Source of the DNA: Thalassolituus alkanivorans
GTDB taxonomy: Bacteria; Pseudomonadota; Gammaproteobacteria; Pseudomonadales; Oceanobacteraceae
Assembly: GCF_020447205.1 (NCBI RefSeq)
Contig: NZ_JAJAEL010000005.1
Span: forward strand, 62,001-126,000
Direction of reading: 5' to 3'
DNA length: 64,000 nucleotides
A program made the position numbers and the translations under genes. Of the stretch, positions 8,063 to 15,112 are shown piece after piece (the stretch's first letter is position 1; each line of letters begins with the position of its first letter). The notes below the pieces were generated by a model. The model searched no databases, was not told where the DNA came from, and saw only the letters and a list, made by a program, of their open reading frames with translations.

Positions 8063-8394
8063 GGCCTGTCGACACTAAGTAAATCCGGCCTGCTGAGAGC
8101 CAGTTTTTCTCAGAACAAGGAGTGAGGACTGATATTAGCGGGCTAAATGAATGACGAACGACGATGTTAATGGGGAAAACTGGCCTCAGCCCGAAGGGTT
8201 ATGGCTAAAAATTCCTCATCCAGCGTTGCTGTTCGTTCGCTTAACCCGTTACCAATCTGTCTGGAACAGATTGGCGTGCCAACCCCGAAGGGGTGAAGCA
8301 CAGGGATGTGCTGAACTTTCCACACTACCAGCGCCTTGTCTGAGAAATTTTTAGCCAATAACAGTCCTGTTTAATTAGTGTCGACAGGCCCTAG
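8059..8394. mobile_element. MITE-like non-autonomous element with perfect terminal inverted repeats
   Basis: Perfect 20-bp inverted repeats bound this segment (8059-8078 and 8375-8394). If the outermost CTAG on each side is the duplicated target, the element is 328 bp with 16-bp termini reading GGCCTGTCGACACTAA. A 4-bp CTAG duplication is what IS5-group transposases make, so such an enzyme is the likely mobiliser (inference). It contains no credible transposase ORF. Inside are several hairpins, including CCAATCTGT/ACAGATTGG and a near-inverted pair around 8203-8221 and 8340-8361. It fills the roughly 10-bp gap between the stop codons of two convergent genes. Confidence 0.8.
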
Positions 8395-8403
8395 GTCTGC
8401 CCG

Positions 8404-9447
8404 TCAGCGCGATTTCACTGCGCTGTTAATCCACAATTGCGAATACCAGTAATACCAGCCCGGATGGCGCACGCTGGGAGCGGTACAGTTGTAACGGCTG
8501 CGGCCGCCACGAATAGGGTTTTCTGCACGGGCGGTCAGGTTGACCACGCCGTTATCGGCTTCTGTCTGAGTGCTGATTGCACCTTCACCACTGGCAAAAC
8601 ACTGAATCTGGCGCGGACGCAAATCCACTTCCGGGAAATGAATGGCTAGGGTTGGCGGATTCTCTGCCGCCAGTACCGGTTCGATAAGCTGGGTTGGCGG
8701 CACCGGCAGGGCAAGGGTGTACAGCTTGGTTTTCAGGGTTTTGACGTTGGCATAAATACCGGAGGCCGGGAAGCGCGGCAGGGCCTGCGGATGAGACATG
8801 GGGCCTACCGGTCCGGACTGCTGACCAAAAGCAAGGTAACCGTTCGCTGCCAGCCAATCGATAATCTCCAGATCAAATTCCCCATAAGGGTAGGCCAGCA
8901 GCTTATGGCTGGTGCCCAGTTCTTTCTGCAGACGCGCTTCCGGCTCTGCCACTTCCTGAGTCAGCCAGGCATCCAGAGTCATGCCATCCGGGCGCTCAAT
9001 CAGATAAGGATGATCCGCACTGTGGTTGGCAATCAGAGCACCGTTATCCTGCAGTTCTTTCAGCTGCTTCCAGTCCATTACCACGCCGTGTTGCTCATCC
9101 ACCGCATTGGTATTCACAAATACGGTAAAGGGCCAGTTGCGTTGTTTCAGCAGCGGGTAGGCGTTGTCATACACCGAGCGGTAGGCATCGTCGAAGGTAA
9201 TGGCGACGGATTTTTCCGGTAAGGATTCACCTGCACGGATTTTGGCCAGCGCCTGGCCAAGATCAATCACATGCATATTTTCCTGCTCCAGCAGCTGCAG
9301 ATGGCTGGCAAAACCTTCCGGACTGATACTGGTCGACGCGGGTGTATTGGCCGACACATGGTGATATTGCAGAATCACCAGCTGGGCGCGTACCGATGCA
9401 GAGAAAAGCAGTGCGAAGAGAACGAACGGGAGAGAAAACTTAATCAT
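8404..9447 (-). CDS. Exported polysaccharide deacetylase
   Basis: A 347-residue protein with a signal peptide (about 1-21, ending SVRA-Q). The NodB-type carbohydrate esterase-4 domain covers about residues 22-240: YHHVS near 28, AITFDDAY (about 81-88) with the catalytic Asp pair, NHSADHPYL (about 140-148) with metal-binding histidines, and AYPYGEFD. A C-terminal beta-rich extension of about 100 residues carries two cysteines. Substrate could be peptidoglycan, chitin oligomers or an exopolysaccharide; nothing adjacent decides. The start overlaps the stop of the upstream J-protein gene by 4 bases. Confidence 0.85.
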   Translation of the reverse strand: MIKFSLPFVLFALLFSASVRAQLVILQYHHVSANTPASTSISPEGFASHLQLLEQENMHVIDLGQALAKIRAGESLPEKSVAITFDDAYRSVYDNAYPLLKQRNWPFTVFVNTNAVDEQHGVVMDWKQLKELQDNGALIANHSADHPYLIERPDGMTLDAWLTQEVAEPEARLQKELGTSHKLLAYPYGEFDLEIIDWLAANGYLAFGQQSGPVGPMSHPQALPRFPASGIYANVKTLKTKLYTLALPVPPTQLIEPVLAAENPPTLAIHFPEVDLRPRQIQCFASGEGAISTQTEADNGVVNLTARAENPIRGGRSRYNCTAPSVRHPGWYYWYSQLWINSAVKSR

Positions 9448-10064
9448 GAATACCGGTGCTTGAGTCGTTGAAAGGCCGCCTGAATGGTGCGGAAACGGGT
9501 TTCATCACCGCCACGGTCGGGATGATGCTGCATCGCCAGGCGGCGATATTGTAGTCGAATCTCTGCCCCTGTCACGGGCTTACTGAGTTCCAGTTCAGCA
9601 ATGTCCTGATCTTCCTGTTCGGGTTGTAACATTTTTTGCCAGAAGCTGCGCAGCAGTTCATCCACCTCTTCCTGAGCGGTATTCAGCTGGCTGAGATCGA
9701 GGTAATACTGTGCCAGCGGCTGATGTTCGGCCAGCTCGGTGTTGCGGGCGTTATCGGGCCAGGGCGAGCGGCGGATACTGAGCGCGCTGATTTCCAGCAG
9801 GGCAGATTGCTCATCAGCCCATTGCTGCTGCAGGCGGTAGAGGCAATGCATCAGAATAAAATGGCTGCGGAACATGGTGAGTGAATCGCGCAGAGCGTCG
9901 GGGCGGAAAATTCCCTGTTCGGGTGCCTTCAGCCAGCACAGCACGTCGTATTCACTGTGGCTCTGGCCGTCGGCCAGATACAGGCTCAGCAGTTCAAGCA
10001 GGGGAGCAAAATCGTCGATGGCGCTGTTGCTGGCCGCCAGAGGAGAAAGGGCATCTGAGTTCAT
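9444..10064 (-). CDS. DnaJ-related co-chaperone with C-terminal J domain
   Basis: A 206-residue protein. Residues about 15-140 form an all-helical region like the DNAJ_related N-terminal domain (PF12339-type), and residues about 158-206 form a J domain with QYRRLAMQHHPDRGG, carrying the HPD motif that stimulates Hsp70 ATPase. The J domain at the C-terminus, and lack of G/F or zinc-finger regions, set it apart from DnaJ. It is the middle gene of a three-gene minus-strand operon, with ATGA overlap to the deacetylase. Confidence 0.8.
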   Translation of the reverse strand: MNSDALSPLAASNSAIDDFAPLLELLSLYLADGQSHSEYDVLCWLKAPEQGIFRPDALRDSLTMFRSHFILMHCLYRLQQQWADEQSALLEISALSIRRSPWPDNARNTELAEHQPLAQYYLDLSQLNTAQEEVDELLRSFWQKMLQPEQEDQDIAELELSKPVTGAEIRLQYRRLAMQHHPDRGGDETRFRTIQAAFQRLKHRYS

Positions 10065-10102
10065 GCTCTTATGCTAGCACAGGGTGGTTTACAGGGGAGG
10101 CC

Positions 10103-10369
10103 TCAGGGCTGGTCCGGGTCGGTATCTTCAATCAGCTGGCGCGCAAATGCCGGCAGGCGATGTTTAATGCTGTTCAGCTTGTGCGAAAACACGTGATAAC
10201 GACGGCGCAGAAACTGCAGAAATGTGCGCACTCTGGGGATAGTCGATACCAGTATAGACAGGCCCAGAATGATCAGGATAATGCCAAGCGGAATCGGCAT
10301 TGGCGTAATAATAATTCCCAGCAGCAACAGCAGAATACCGGTCACCATTTTAAAACTGCGTTTGATCAT
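10103..10369 (-). CDS. Small inner-membrane protein (PGPGW-like)
   Basis: An 88-residue protein with one long hydrophobic segment, or two in a hairpin, at about residues 8-43; the turn PMPIP sits between them, resembling the proline-glycine turn of the PGPGW family. The C-terminal half is basic (RRRYHVFSHK) and probably cytoplasmic. It is the first gene of the operon with the J-protein and deacetylase. Function is unknown. Confidence 0.65.
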   Translation of the reverse strand: MIKRSFKMVTGILLLLLGIIITPMPIPLGIILIILGLSILVSTIPRVRTFLQFLRRRYHVFSHKLNSIKHRLPAFARQLIEDTDPDQP

Positions 10370-10511
10370 TCTGCATCATCATCCGGATGTTTGTGCCGGT
10401 TTTCCCGGTTCTGGAGGAATGCTGTACGTTGTTGTTCAGGCATGCCCATGCTTACACCCTGACATGACTGTGTTGCGAAACCATGAAATCTTTTGGTACA
10501 GGCCGTTGTTT

Positions 10512-11060
10512 ATGAGTGAGAAGGAAAAAAAGCCGCTGCCGAAACGCAGCCATCTGATTACCCCGGAAGGGGAGCAGGCCTTACGCCGGGAATATGATTA
10601 CCTGTGGCGCACTGAGCGTCCGAAAGTGACGCAGGAAGTTTCAGATGCCGCCAAGCTGGGGGACCGCTCGGAAAATGCGGAATACATCTATGGTAAGCGC
10701 CGTTTACGCCAGATCGACAGTCGCGTCCGTTTCCTGCTGAAGCGTCTGGAGATTCTGACGGTGGTCGATCGTCTGCCGGCTGATCCGCAGAAAGTCTTTT
10801 TTGGCGCCTGGCTGGAACTTGAAGACGATGATGCTGAAATCCATCGCTACCGTCTGGTGGGCGAGGATGAAATTGATCTCAAACGCGGCTATATCAGCGT
10901 TGATGCGCCGTTGGCGCGGGGATTACTGGGAAAACGTGTCGATGATGAAGTGACCGTGCGCCTGCCGAAAGGAGAAGAAACCTTTTACATCCTCAGCGTG
11001 TCTTACCAGCGCCCTGAATGGGATGCCGGCGGCAGTAATCAGGCCGTTTTCTCCGCCTGA
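10512..11060 (+). CDS. greB: Transcription elongation factor GreB
   Basis: A 182-residue Gre factor. The N-terminal coiled coil contains LITPEGEQALRREYDYLW and the hairpin tip GDRSENAEYIYGKRRLR, whose Asp and Glu act in RNA polymerase to stimulate cleavage of backtracked RNA. The C-terminal FKBP-like domain includes GAWLELED and PLARGLLGKRVDDEV. GKRRLRQID and VFFGAW mark GreB rather than GreA. The start at 10512 gives the expected MSEKEKK-type N-terminus; the longer frame back to 10224 is not homologous. Confidence 0.93.
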   Translation: MSEKEKKPLPKRSHLITPEGEQALRREYDYLWRTERPKVTQEVSDAAKLGDRSENAEYIYGKRRLRQIDSRVRFLLKRLEILTVVDRLPADPQKVFFGAWLELEDDDAEIHRYRLVGEDEIDLKRGYISVDAPLARGLLGKRVDDEVTVRLPKGEETFYILSVSYQRPEWDAGGSNQAVFSA

Positions 11061-11125
11061 TGTATCTGCCTTCTGCAACAGCATGAAAGCTGACCTCTGC
11101 TAGGCTTAATGGCAGGAGGATCATT

Positions 11126-11620
11126 ATGATATCAGTACGCACGATCATGGCTTTGCTGTTGGCTTTTCTCACGTTGACAGCCTTGGCCACCGACGCCGGA
11201 ATGCAGAACGAAGCAGCCGCCGAAGGCGAAACCTGGCCCTTTGCCGGCGTCTATAAAATGCCGGTCTGGATTGATCAGGTACAGCGGGTCTGCCCGTGGA
11301 AGTCTGACGCCGGAGAGGGGTACATCCGCGTTGTCCGTACTAATGTGAAAGGCCCGCATGGCATTTATCTGCAGTGGATCCGTAAAGGCATTGCCGGCAG
11401 TGAAACTCAGGCGATCTCAACGGTGCGGGTAGAAGAGCTGGAAGGACAGTATCAGGTTCATCTGCAGATGCCCCAGCCGCAACTGAGTCCTGATGCCTGT
11501 CACCTGACGGCAATGGCTGAATCCATCATCACTGACCGGCGTTATAAAATGGAGCTTGTTGTGAAGGGGCCGGGAGAATATCAGCTGCTGGTCACCAGTA
11601 TGTTGCAAGGCGGTCTGTGA
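11126..11620 (+). CDS. Exported protein of unknown function
   Basis: A 164-residue protein with a signal peptide (about 1-21, hydrophobic core MALLLAFLTLTALA, cut near ATDA). AGGAGG lies just upstream of the ATG. The mature part has two cysteines (VCPWK and DACHL) that could form a disulfide, and reads as beta-rich. I recognise no family. Its stop codon is embedded in a terminator hairpin, so it is the end of a transcript. Confidence 0.65.
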   Translation: MISVRTIMALLLAFLTLTALATDAGMQNEAAAEGETWPFAGVYKMPVWIDQVQRVCPWKSDAGEGYIRVVRTNVKGPHGIYLQWIRKGIAGSETQAISTVRVEELEGQYQVHLQMPQPQLSPDACHLTAMAESIITDRRYKMELVVKGPGEYQLLVTSMLQGGL

Positions 11621-11635
11621 CCGCCTTTTTCTTTT
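11609..11635 (+). terminator. Rho-independent terminator
   Basis: GGCGGTC-TGT-GACCGCC followed by a T-rich run. The hairpin includes the stop codon of the gene at 11126, an economical arrangement. It lies before the convergent ttcA gene. Confidence 0.85.
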
Positions 11636-11660
11636 GGCTGCGCCCGGTATCAGCTTCAGA

Positions 11661-12512
11661 TCAGTCGATCTGAACCACATCCAGACGGGTAAACAGATGG
11701 CCTTTATCCTGCTTGTCCTGCAGGGTGACAAAATCAAACAACTGGGTATCGCCTAACTGTGACGGTGCCACATTACAGATGGCGGCAAAGATATTCTCAC
11801 TGCGTCCCGGCTGCTCTTTGTCCCACTGTTCCAGCATCATCTTAATATTCTGACGTTGCAGGTTTTCCTGTGAGCCACACAGGTTGCACGGAATGATCGG
11901 GAAGCCCCGTGCCTGGGAAAATTTCTCGATGTCTTTTTCTTTGCAATAAGCCAGCGGACGGATCAGTACGTGTTTCTGGTCGTCACTCAGCAGTTTCGGC
12001 GGCATGGCCTTGAGCTTGCCACCATGGAACATATTGAGGAACAGGGTTTCGATGATGTCGTCACGATGGTGACCAAGAGCGATTTTATTGGCGCCAATAC
12101 TCTCGGCAAAGCCATACAGGGTGCCACGACGCAGGCGGGAGCACAGGCTGCAGGTGGTTTTACCTTCCGGAATAATTTCTTTCACTACGCTGTAGGTATC
12201 TTTCTCGACGATGTGATACTCAATACCCAGCTGGCTCAGATACTCCGGCAACACATGTTCAGGAAATCCGGGCTGCTTCTGATCCATATTCACCGCCACG
12301 ATATCAAAGTGAATCGGTGCGCTTTTCTGCAGACTCAGCAGAATGTCGAGCATGGTGTACGAATCTTTACCGCCAGACAGGCAAACCATGACCTTATCGC
12401 CGTCTTCGATCATGCGGTAGTCTTCGATGGCCTTGCCGACATTGCGGCGCAGGCGCTTCTGCAGTTTGTTGAACTCGAGTTGCTCTTTGCGCTCGGCAGC
12501 GGATTCGATCAT
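11661..12512 (-). CDS. ttcA: tRNA 2-thiocytidine biosynthesis protein TtcA
   Basis: A 283-residue tRNA cytidine(32) 2-sulfurtransferase. The PP-loop CLSGGKDS (about 44-51) activates the cytidine with [13 protein letters not shown] (about 121-130) and the later IPCNLCGSQ (about 208-216) supply the cysteines that hold the [4Fe-4S] cluster. [10 protein letters not shown] is conserved in TtcA. The modification fine-tunes decoding, and the cluster makes the enzyme oxygen-sensitive. It is monocistronic here, convergent with the gene at 11126. Confidence 0.93.
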   Translation of the reverse strand: MIESAAERKEQLEFNKLQKRLRRNVGKAIEDYRMIEDGDKVMVCLSGGKDSYTMLDILLSLQKSAPIHFDIVAVNMDQKQPGFPEHVLPEYLSQLGIEYHIVEKDTYSVVKEIIPEGKTTCSLCSRLRRGTLYGFAESIGANKIALGHHRDDIIETLFLNMFHGGKLKAMPPKLLSDDQKHVLIRPLAYCKEKDIEKFSQARGFPIIPCNLCGSQENLQRQNIKMMLEQWDKEQPGRSENIFAAICNVAPSQLGDTQLFDFVTLQDKQDKGHLFTRLDVVQID

Positions 12513-12635
12513 AAAAACACCCTGAATAATTGCGCCCGCTTTATAGCAGAATGCATCGGGTGAAGGAACCGCCTGCGCAGGTCAGGCAGTTAAAAAGGAA
12601 TGTTGTTCGGGGACTTTGAGAAAAGGTACGCCTGC

Positions 12636-13130
12636 TCAGGCTGCACGGTCGAGCAGGGCGGTGGCGGCACCGAGACTGGCGCAGAACTCTTCAATGCTGA
12701 CGCCACTGCGGGGATGGTAAAAACGTTTCCACAGACGTGCGAGCTGTTCTGCGGTTGCATCGGCGGGCAGAACAAAATCATCATTGCGGGCATAGATAAA
12801 CCAGGCAATGGCGGTGGCATAAGACAGATTGGTGGTCAGCTCGGCATGGGGGTGACTGAGAAAATCATGCTGGCTGGCAAGGCCGCGCACGGTGCTGGCC
12901 AGTTCCGGCTGTTGCGCCAGATAAGCGTCCCATACATGGCGGTGGGTCAGGCTGTGAATGCGGTAAATGCCGAGAGCCCGTTGACCGGCGGCTTTGAGGT
13001 GCGATCCAAGAGCCGATTCCTGAGCCGCAGTTGCCAGTAGCAGGGTGCTGGCCATCGGGTTACTAACCCCGATGCGTTGCAGGGTTGGCTGGATTACCCA
13101 GCGGGTCAGTTCATTTGCGCAGATGCCCAT
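12636..13130 (-). CDS. Phage-like lysozyme-fold protein (orphan)
   Basis: A 164-residue protein. A very strong ribosome site, AAGGAGGTGACC, sits directly before the ATG at 13130 and fixes this start over a longer frame to 13178. The segment LLATAAQESALGSHLKAAG, with ALGIYRIHSLTHRHVWDAYL after it, resembles small transglycosylase-like proteins of tailed phages, in which the Glu of QES is catalytic. There is no signal peptide or other phage gene nearby. It may be a domesticated phage gene; activity on peptidoglycan is inferred from pattern only. Confidence 0.6.
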   Translation of the reverse strand: MGICANELTRWVIQPTLQRIGVSNPMASTLLLATAAQESALGSHLKAAGQRALGIYRIHSLTHRHVWDAYLAQQPELASTVRGLASQHDFLSHPHAELTTNLSYATAIAWFIYARNDDFVLPADATAEQLARLWKRFYHPRSGVSIEEFCASLGAATALLDRAA

Positions 13131-13356
13131 GGTCACCTCCTTATACGTCATATCGGCTGAATGACGCTGTTTCTGCAATCTTAGATCAGATTATTTTATC
13201 TGCTGCGGTTTTATACCAATTGCCAATAGATGGTCTGGATACCGGCGCCAGAAAAATAACGTCTGTTCAGCCTTTATTCTGGTAAAAGCATTTCCCGTAC
13301 CAGAGGGCGTTGCATAAGTGTTCATAAGCAGAAAACAGGCATAAGAGGGCAGGCAT

Positions 13357-13385
13357 AAAAAAACCGGCCTCTGGCCGGTTTTTTT
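13357..13385 (-). terminator. Rho-independent terminator for the fnr-type gene
   Basis: AACCGGCC-TCT-GGCCGGTT stem with an A run at 13357-13363, which is the T run on the minus strand. It lies just past the stop of the regulator at 13403. A T run on the other side also allows plus-strand use. Confidence 0.85.
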
Positions 13386-13402
13386 GCTTACGGGTGAGCG
13401 GC

Positions 13403-14170
13403 TTACTCTTGCGGGTGAGCGGCACACTCTTTTTCAGTATTCAGACCGGCCAGTTCATACAGCATATCGGGGTCCTGCAGAATCACTTCTTTACCCTGGG
13501 TTTCGATCAGACCGTTTTTCTGGAAGCGGGTAAACACGCGGCTGATGGTTTCTACCGCGAGGCCCAGATAGTTGCTGATATCCACCCGCGACATCGGCAG
13601 GCGGAAATGACTGGCCGAGAAACCACGACGGGAATAACGCTGGGAAATATCAATCAGGAAAGAGGCCACGCGCTCTTCGGCGTTTTTCTTGCTGAGCAGC
13701 AACATCATGTTCTGATCATGACGGATTTCGGTGCCCATGGTACGCATCAGCTGCTTACGCAGATCCGGCAGATCATCGGCCAGACTGTCGAGTTGCTGCA
13801 GCGGAATTTCACAGACGGTGGTGGTTTCCAGCGCTTTGGCGGTTAACGGATAGTTGCCGTTATCGTAACCGGCCAGGCCAACCAGCTCAGAGGCCAGATG
13901 AAAACCGGTAATCTGTTCTTCGCCGTTACTCGCCAGAGTGTAGGTTTTCAGGGCACCGGTGCGTACGGCAAATACGGATTGAAACGCTTCGCCCTGCTGG
14001 AACAGCAGCTGACCTTTCTGGATCGGACGGCCACGGCGGATGATATCGTCGAGGCGCTCCATATCGGAATCGTTCAGGGACAATGGCAGACACAACGCAT
14101 TCAGTGAGCAGGTCTGGCAGTGTGGTTGAGTGCCCCGCAGTGGAGCAGGCGCAACATGTGTCGTTTTCAT
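13403..14170 (-). CDS. fnr: Fnr/Anr-family oxygen-sensing regulator
   Basis: A 255-residue CRP/FNR protein. Cysteines at 18, 21 and 27 (HCQTCSLNALC) plus Cys120 match the four [4Fe-4S] ligands of Fnr. The cyclic-nucleotide-like beta roll covers about 30-150, and the C-terminal helix-turn-helix contains LAVETISRVF; the E..SR pattern reads TTGAT half-sites. The start at 14170 gives the proper cluster-proximal N-terminus; a longer frame to 14296 runs into the next gene. Fnr/Anr proteins activate genes for low-oxygen respiration, which fits the adjacent cbb3 oxidase locus. Confidence 0.93.
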   Translation of the reverse strand: MKTTHVAPAPLRGTQPHCQTCSLNALCLPLSLNDSDMERLDDIIRRGRPIQKGQLLFQQGEAFQSVFAVRTGALKTYTLASNGEEQITGFHLASELVGLAGYDNGNYPLTAKALETTTVCEIPLQQLDSLADDLPDLRKQLMRTMGTEIRHDQNMMLLLSKKNAEERVASFLIDISQRYSRRGFSASHFRLPMSRVDISNYLGLAVETISRVFTRFQKNGLIETQGKEVILQDPDMLYELAGLNTEKECAAHPQE

Positions 14171-14255
14171 GACTGATTCCTGAGTGAAACCCCGGTGTCG
14201 GAGTAAGTAACAAGTGCAGCAGTTGCGGCTATGTTCGGCATTAGCGCGCGATCTG

Positions 14256-14918
14256 TCAAGAAAGTAACCAGACCGATGTTGCCGTCCACAAACCAAATCC
14301 GATCAGTAATCCCCCGGCAACCTGACGCACGCGGTTGTTGCTCAGAAACGGCGTCAGTACATTGGCCGCCAGTGTGCTGGCAAACAGGGCTGGCAGGGTA
14401 CCCAGACCAAAGGCGAACATCGCAGCGGCTCCCAGCAAAGGCTGGCCATTTGCGGCAACCCAGCTCAGCGTGCTGTAAATCAGGCCGCAGGGCAACCAGC
14501 CCCAGAGCATGCCCAGCCACAGACGATCTATCGCACGTGGAGATTGCATAAAACGGCGGGTCAGAGGCTGCAGGTATTTCCAGATTCCCTGGCCCAGTTG
14601 CTCAATACGGGTCAGCATCAGTGACCAGCGGGCAATATAGAGCCCCATCAGTATCAGCATCAGCGCGGCCAGTGTCCGCAAGATCAGCATCAGCCACTGG
14701 TGCTGGCTCTGCAGCCACAGACCTGCGCTGGCGACTATCAGCCCGGCGATGCTGTAGCTCAGTATGCGCCCGGTGTTAAACAGCAGCGTCACCCGGACAC
14801 GCTGTGAACCGGCGCTGCTGCCAATAGCCGCAGCAATACCACCGCACATCACCAGGCAGTGGCTGGAGCCAAACAACCCCAGCAGAAAGGCGGTCAGCAG
14901 TGACAGGGGTTCAATCAT
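14256..14918 (-). CDS. DsbD_2/TauE-like membrane protein of the cbb3 assembly locus
   Basis: A 220-residue protein with about six membrane segments. The first carries GSSHCLVMCGG, the cysteine pair typical of the DsbD_2 family found beside ccoGHIS. A second conserved helix has WGWLPCGLIYS. Relatives have been annotated as sulfite exporters but are thought to act in thiol/copper or cytochrome c maturation. The start overlaps ccoS by 4 bases, placing it last in the ccoHIS operon. The exact transported electron or metal is not settled. Confidence 0.8.
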   Translation of the reverse strand: MIEPLSLLTAFLLGLFGSSHCLVMCGGIAAAIGSSAGSQRVRVTLLFNTGRILSYSIAGLIVASAGLWLQSQHQWLMLILRTLAALMLILMGLYIARWSLMLTRIEQLGQGIWKYLQPLTRRFMQSPRAIDRLWLGMLWGWLPCGLIYSTLSWVAANGQPLLGAAAMFAFGLGTLPALFASTLAANVLTPFLSNNRVRQVAGGLLIGFGLWTATSVWLLS

Positions 14919-15109
14919 GGCTTGTCAGATGGGGTTTGATCGCTGTCGTCCTGACGGCGACTTATCGGCTCATCGTCATCAAACAGAATGCGGTGGGCGG
15001 GGGACTCCATGTCTTCAAACTGGCCGCTCTTCACCGCCCAGAAAAAGATCAGCACGGCAATGCCGATCAGCAGTAAAGACAGCGGTACCAGAATGTAAAT
15101 GATATCCAT
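14915..15109 (-). CDS. ccoS: cbb3-type cytochrome oxidase assembly protein CcoS
   Basis: A 64-residue protein with one membrane helix (about 4-28) containing IPLSLLLIG-like sequence and the AVKSGQFEDMESPAHRIL motif that is diagnostic for CcoS. CcoS is needed to insert heme b and copper into CcoN in Rhodobacter. The tail is acidic and hydrophilic. It lies 3 bases after ccoI and overlaps the next gene. Confidence 0.92.
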   Translation of the reverse strand: MDIIYILVPLSLLLIGIAVLIFFWAVKSGQFEDMESPAHRILFDDDEPISRRQDDSDQTPSDKP

Positions 15110-15112
15110 CGA

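Noticed and set aside
8167-8358. 63-codon ORF within the MITE as a transposase remnant
   Set aside because: Too short and without DDE or helix-turn-helix features; it spans the hairpins.
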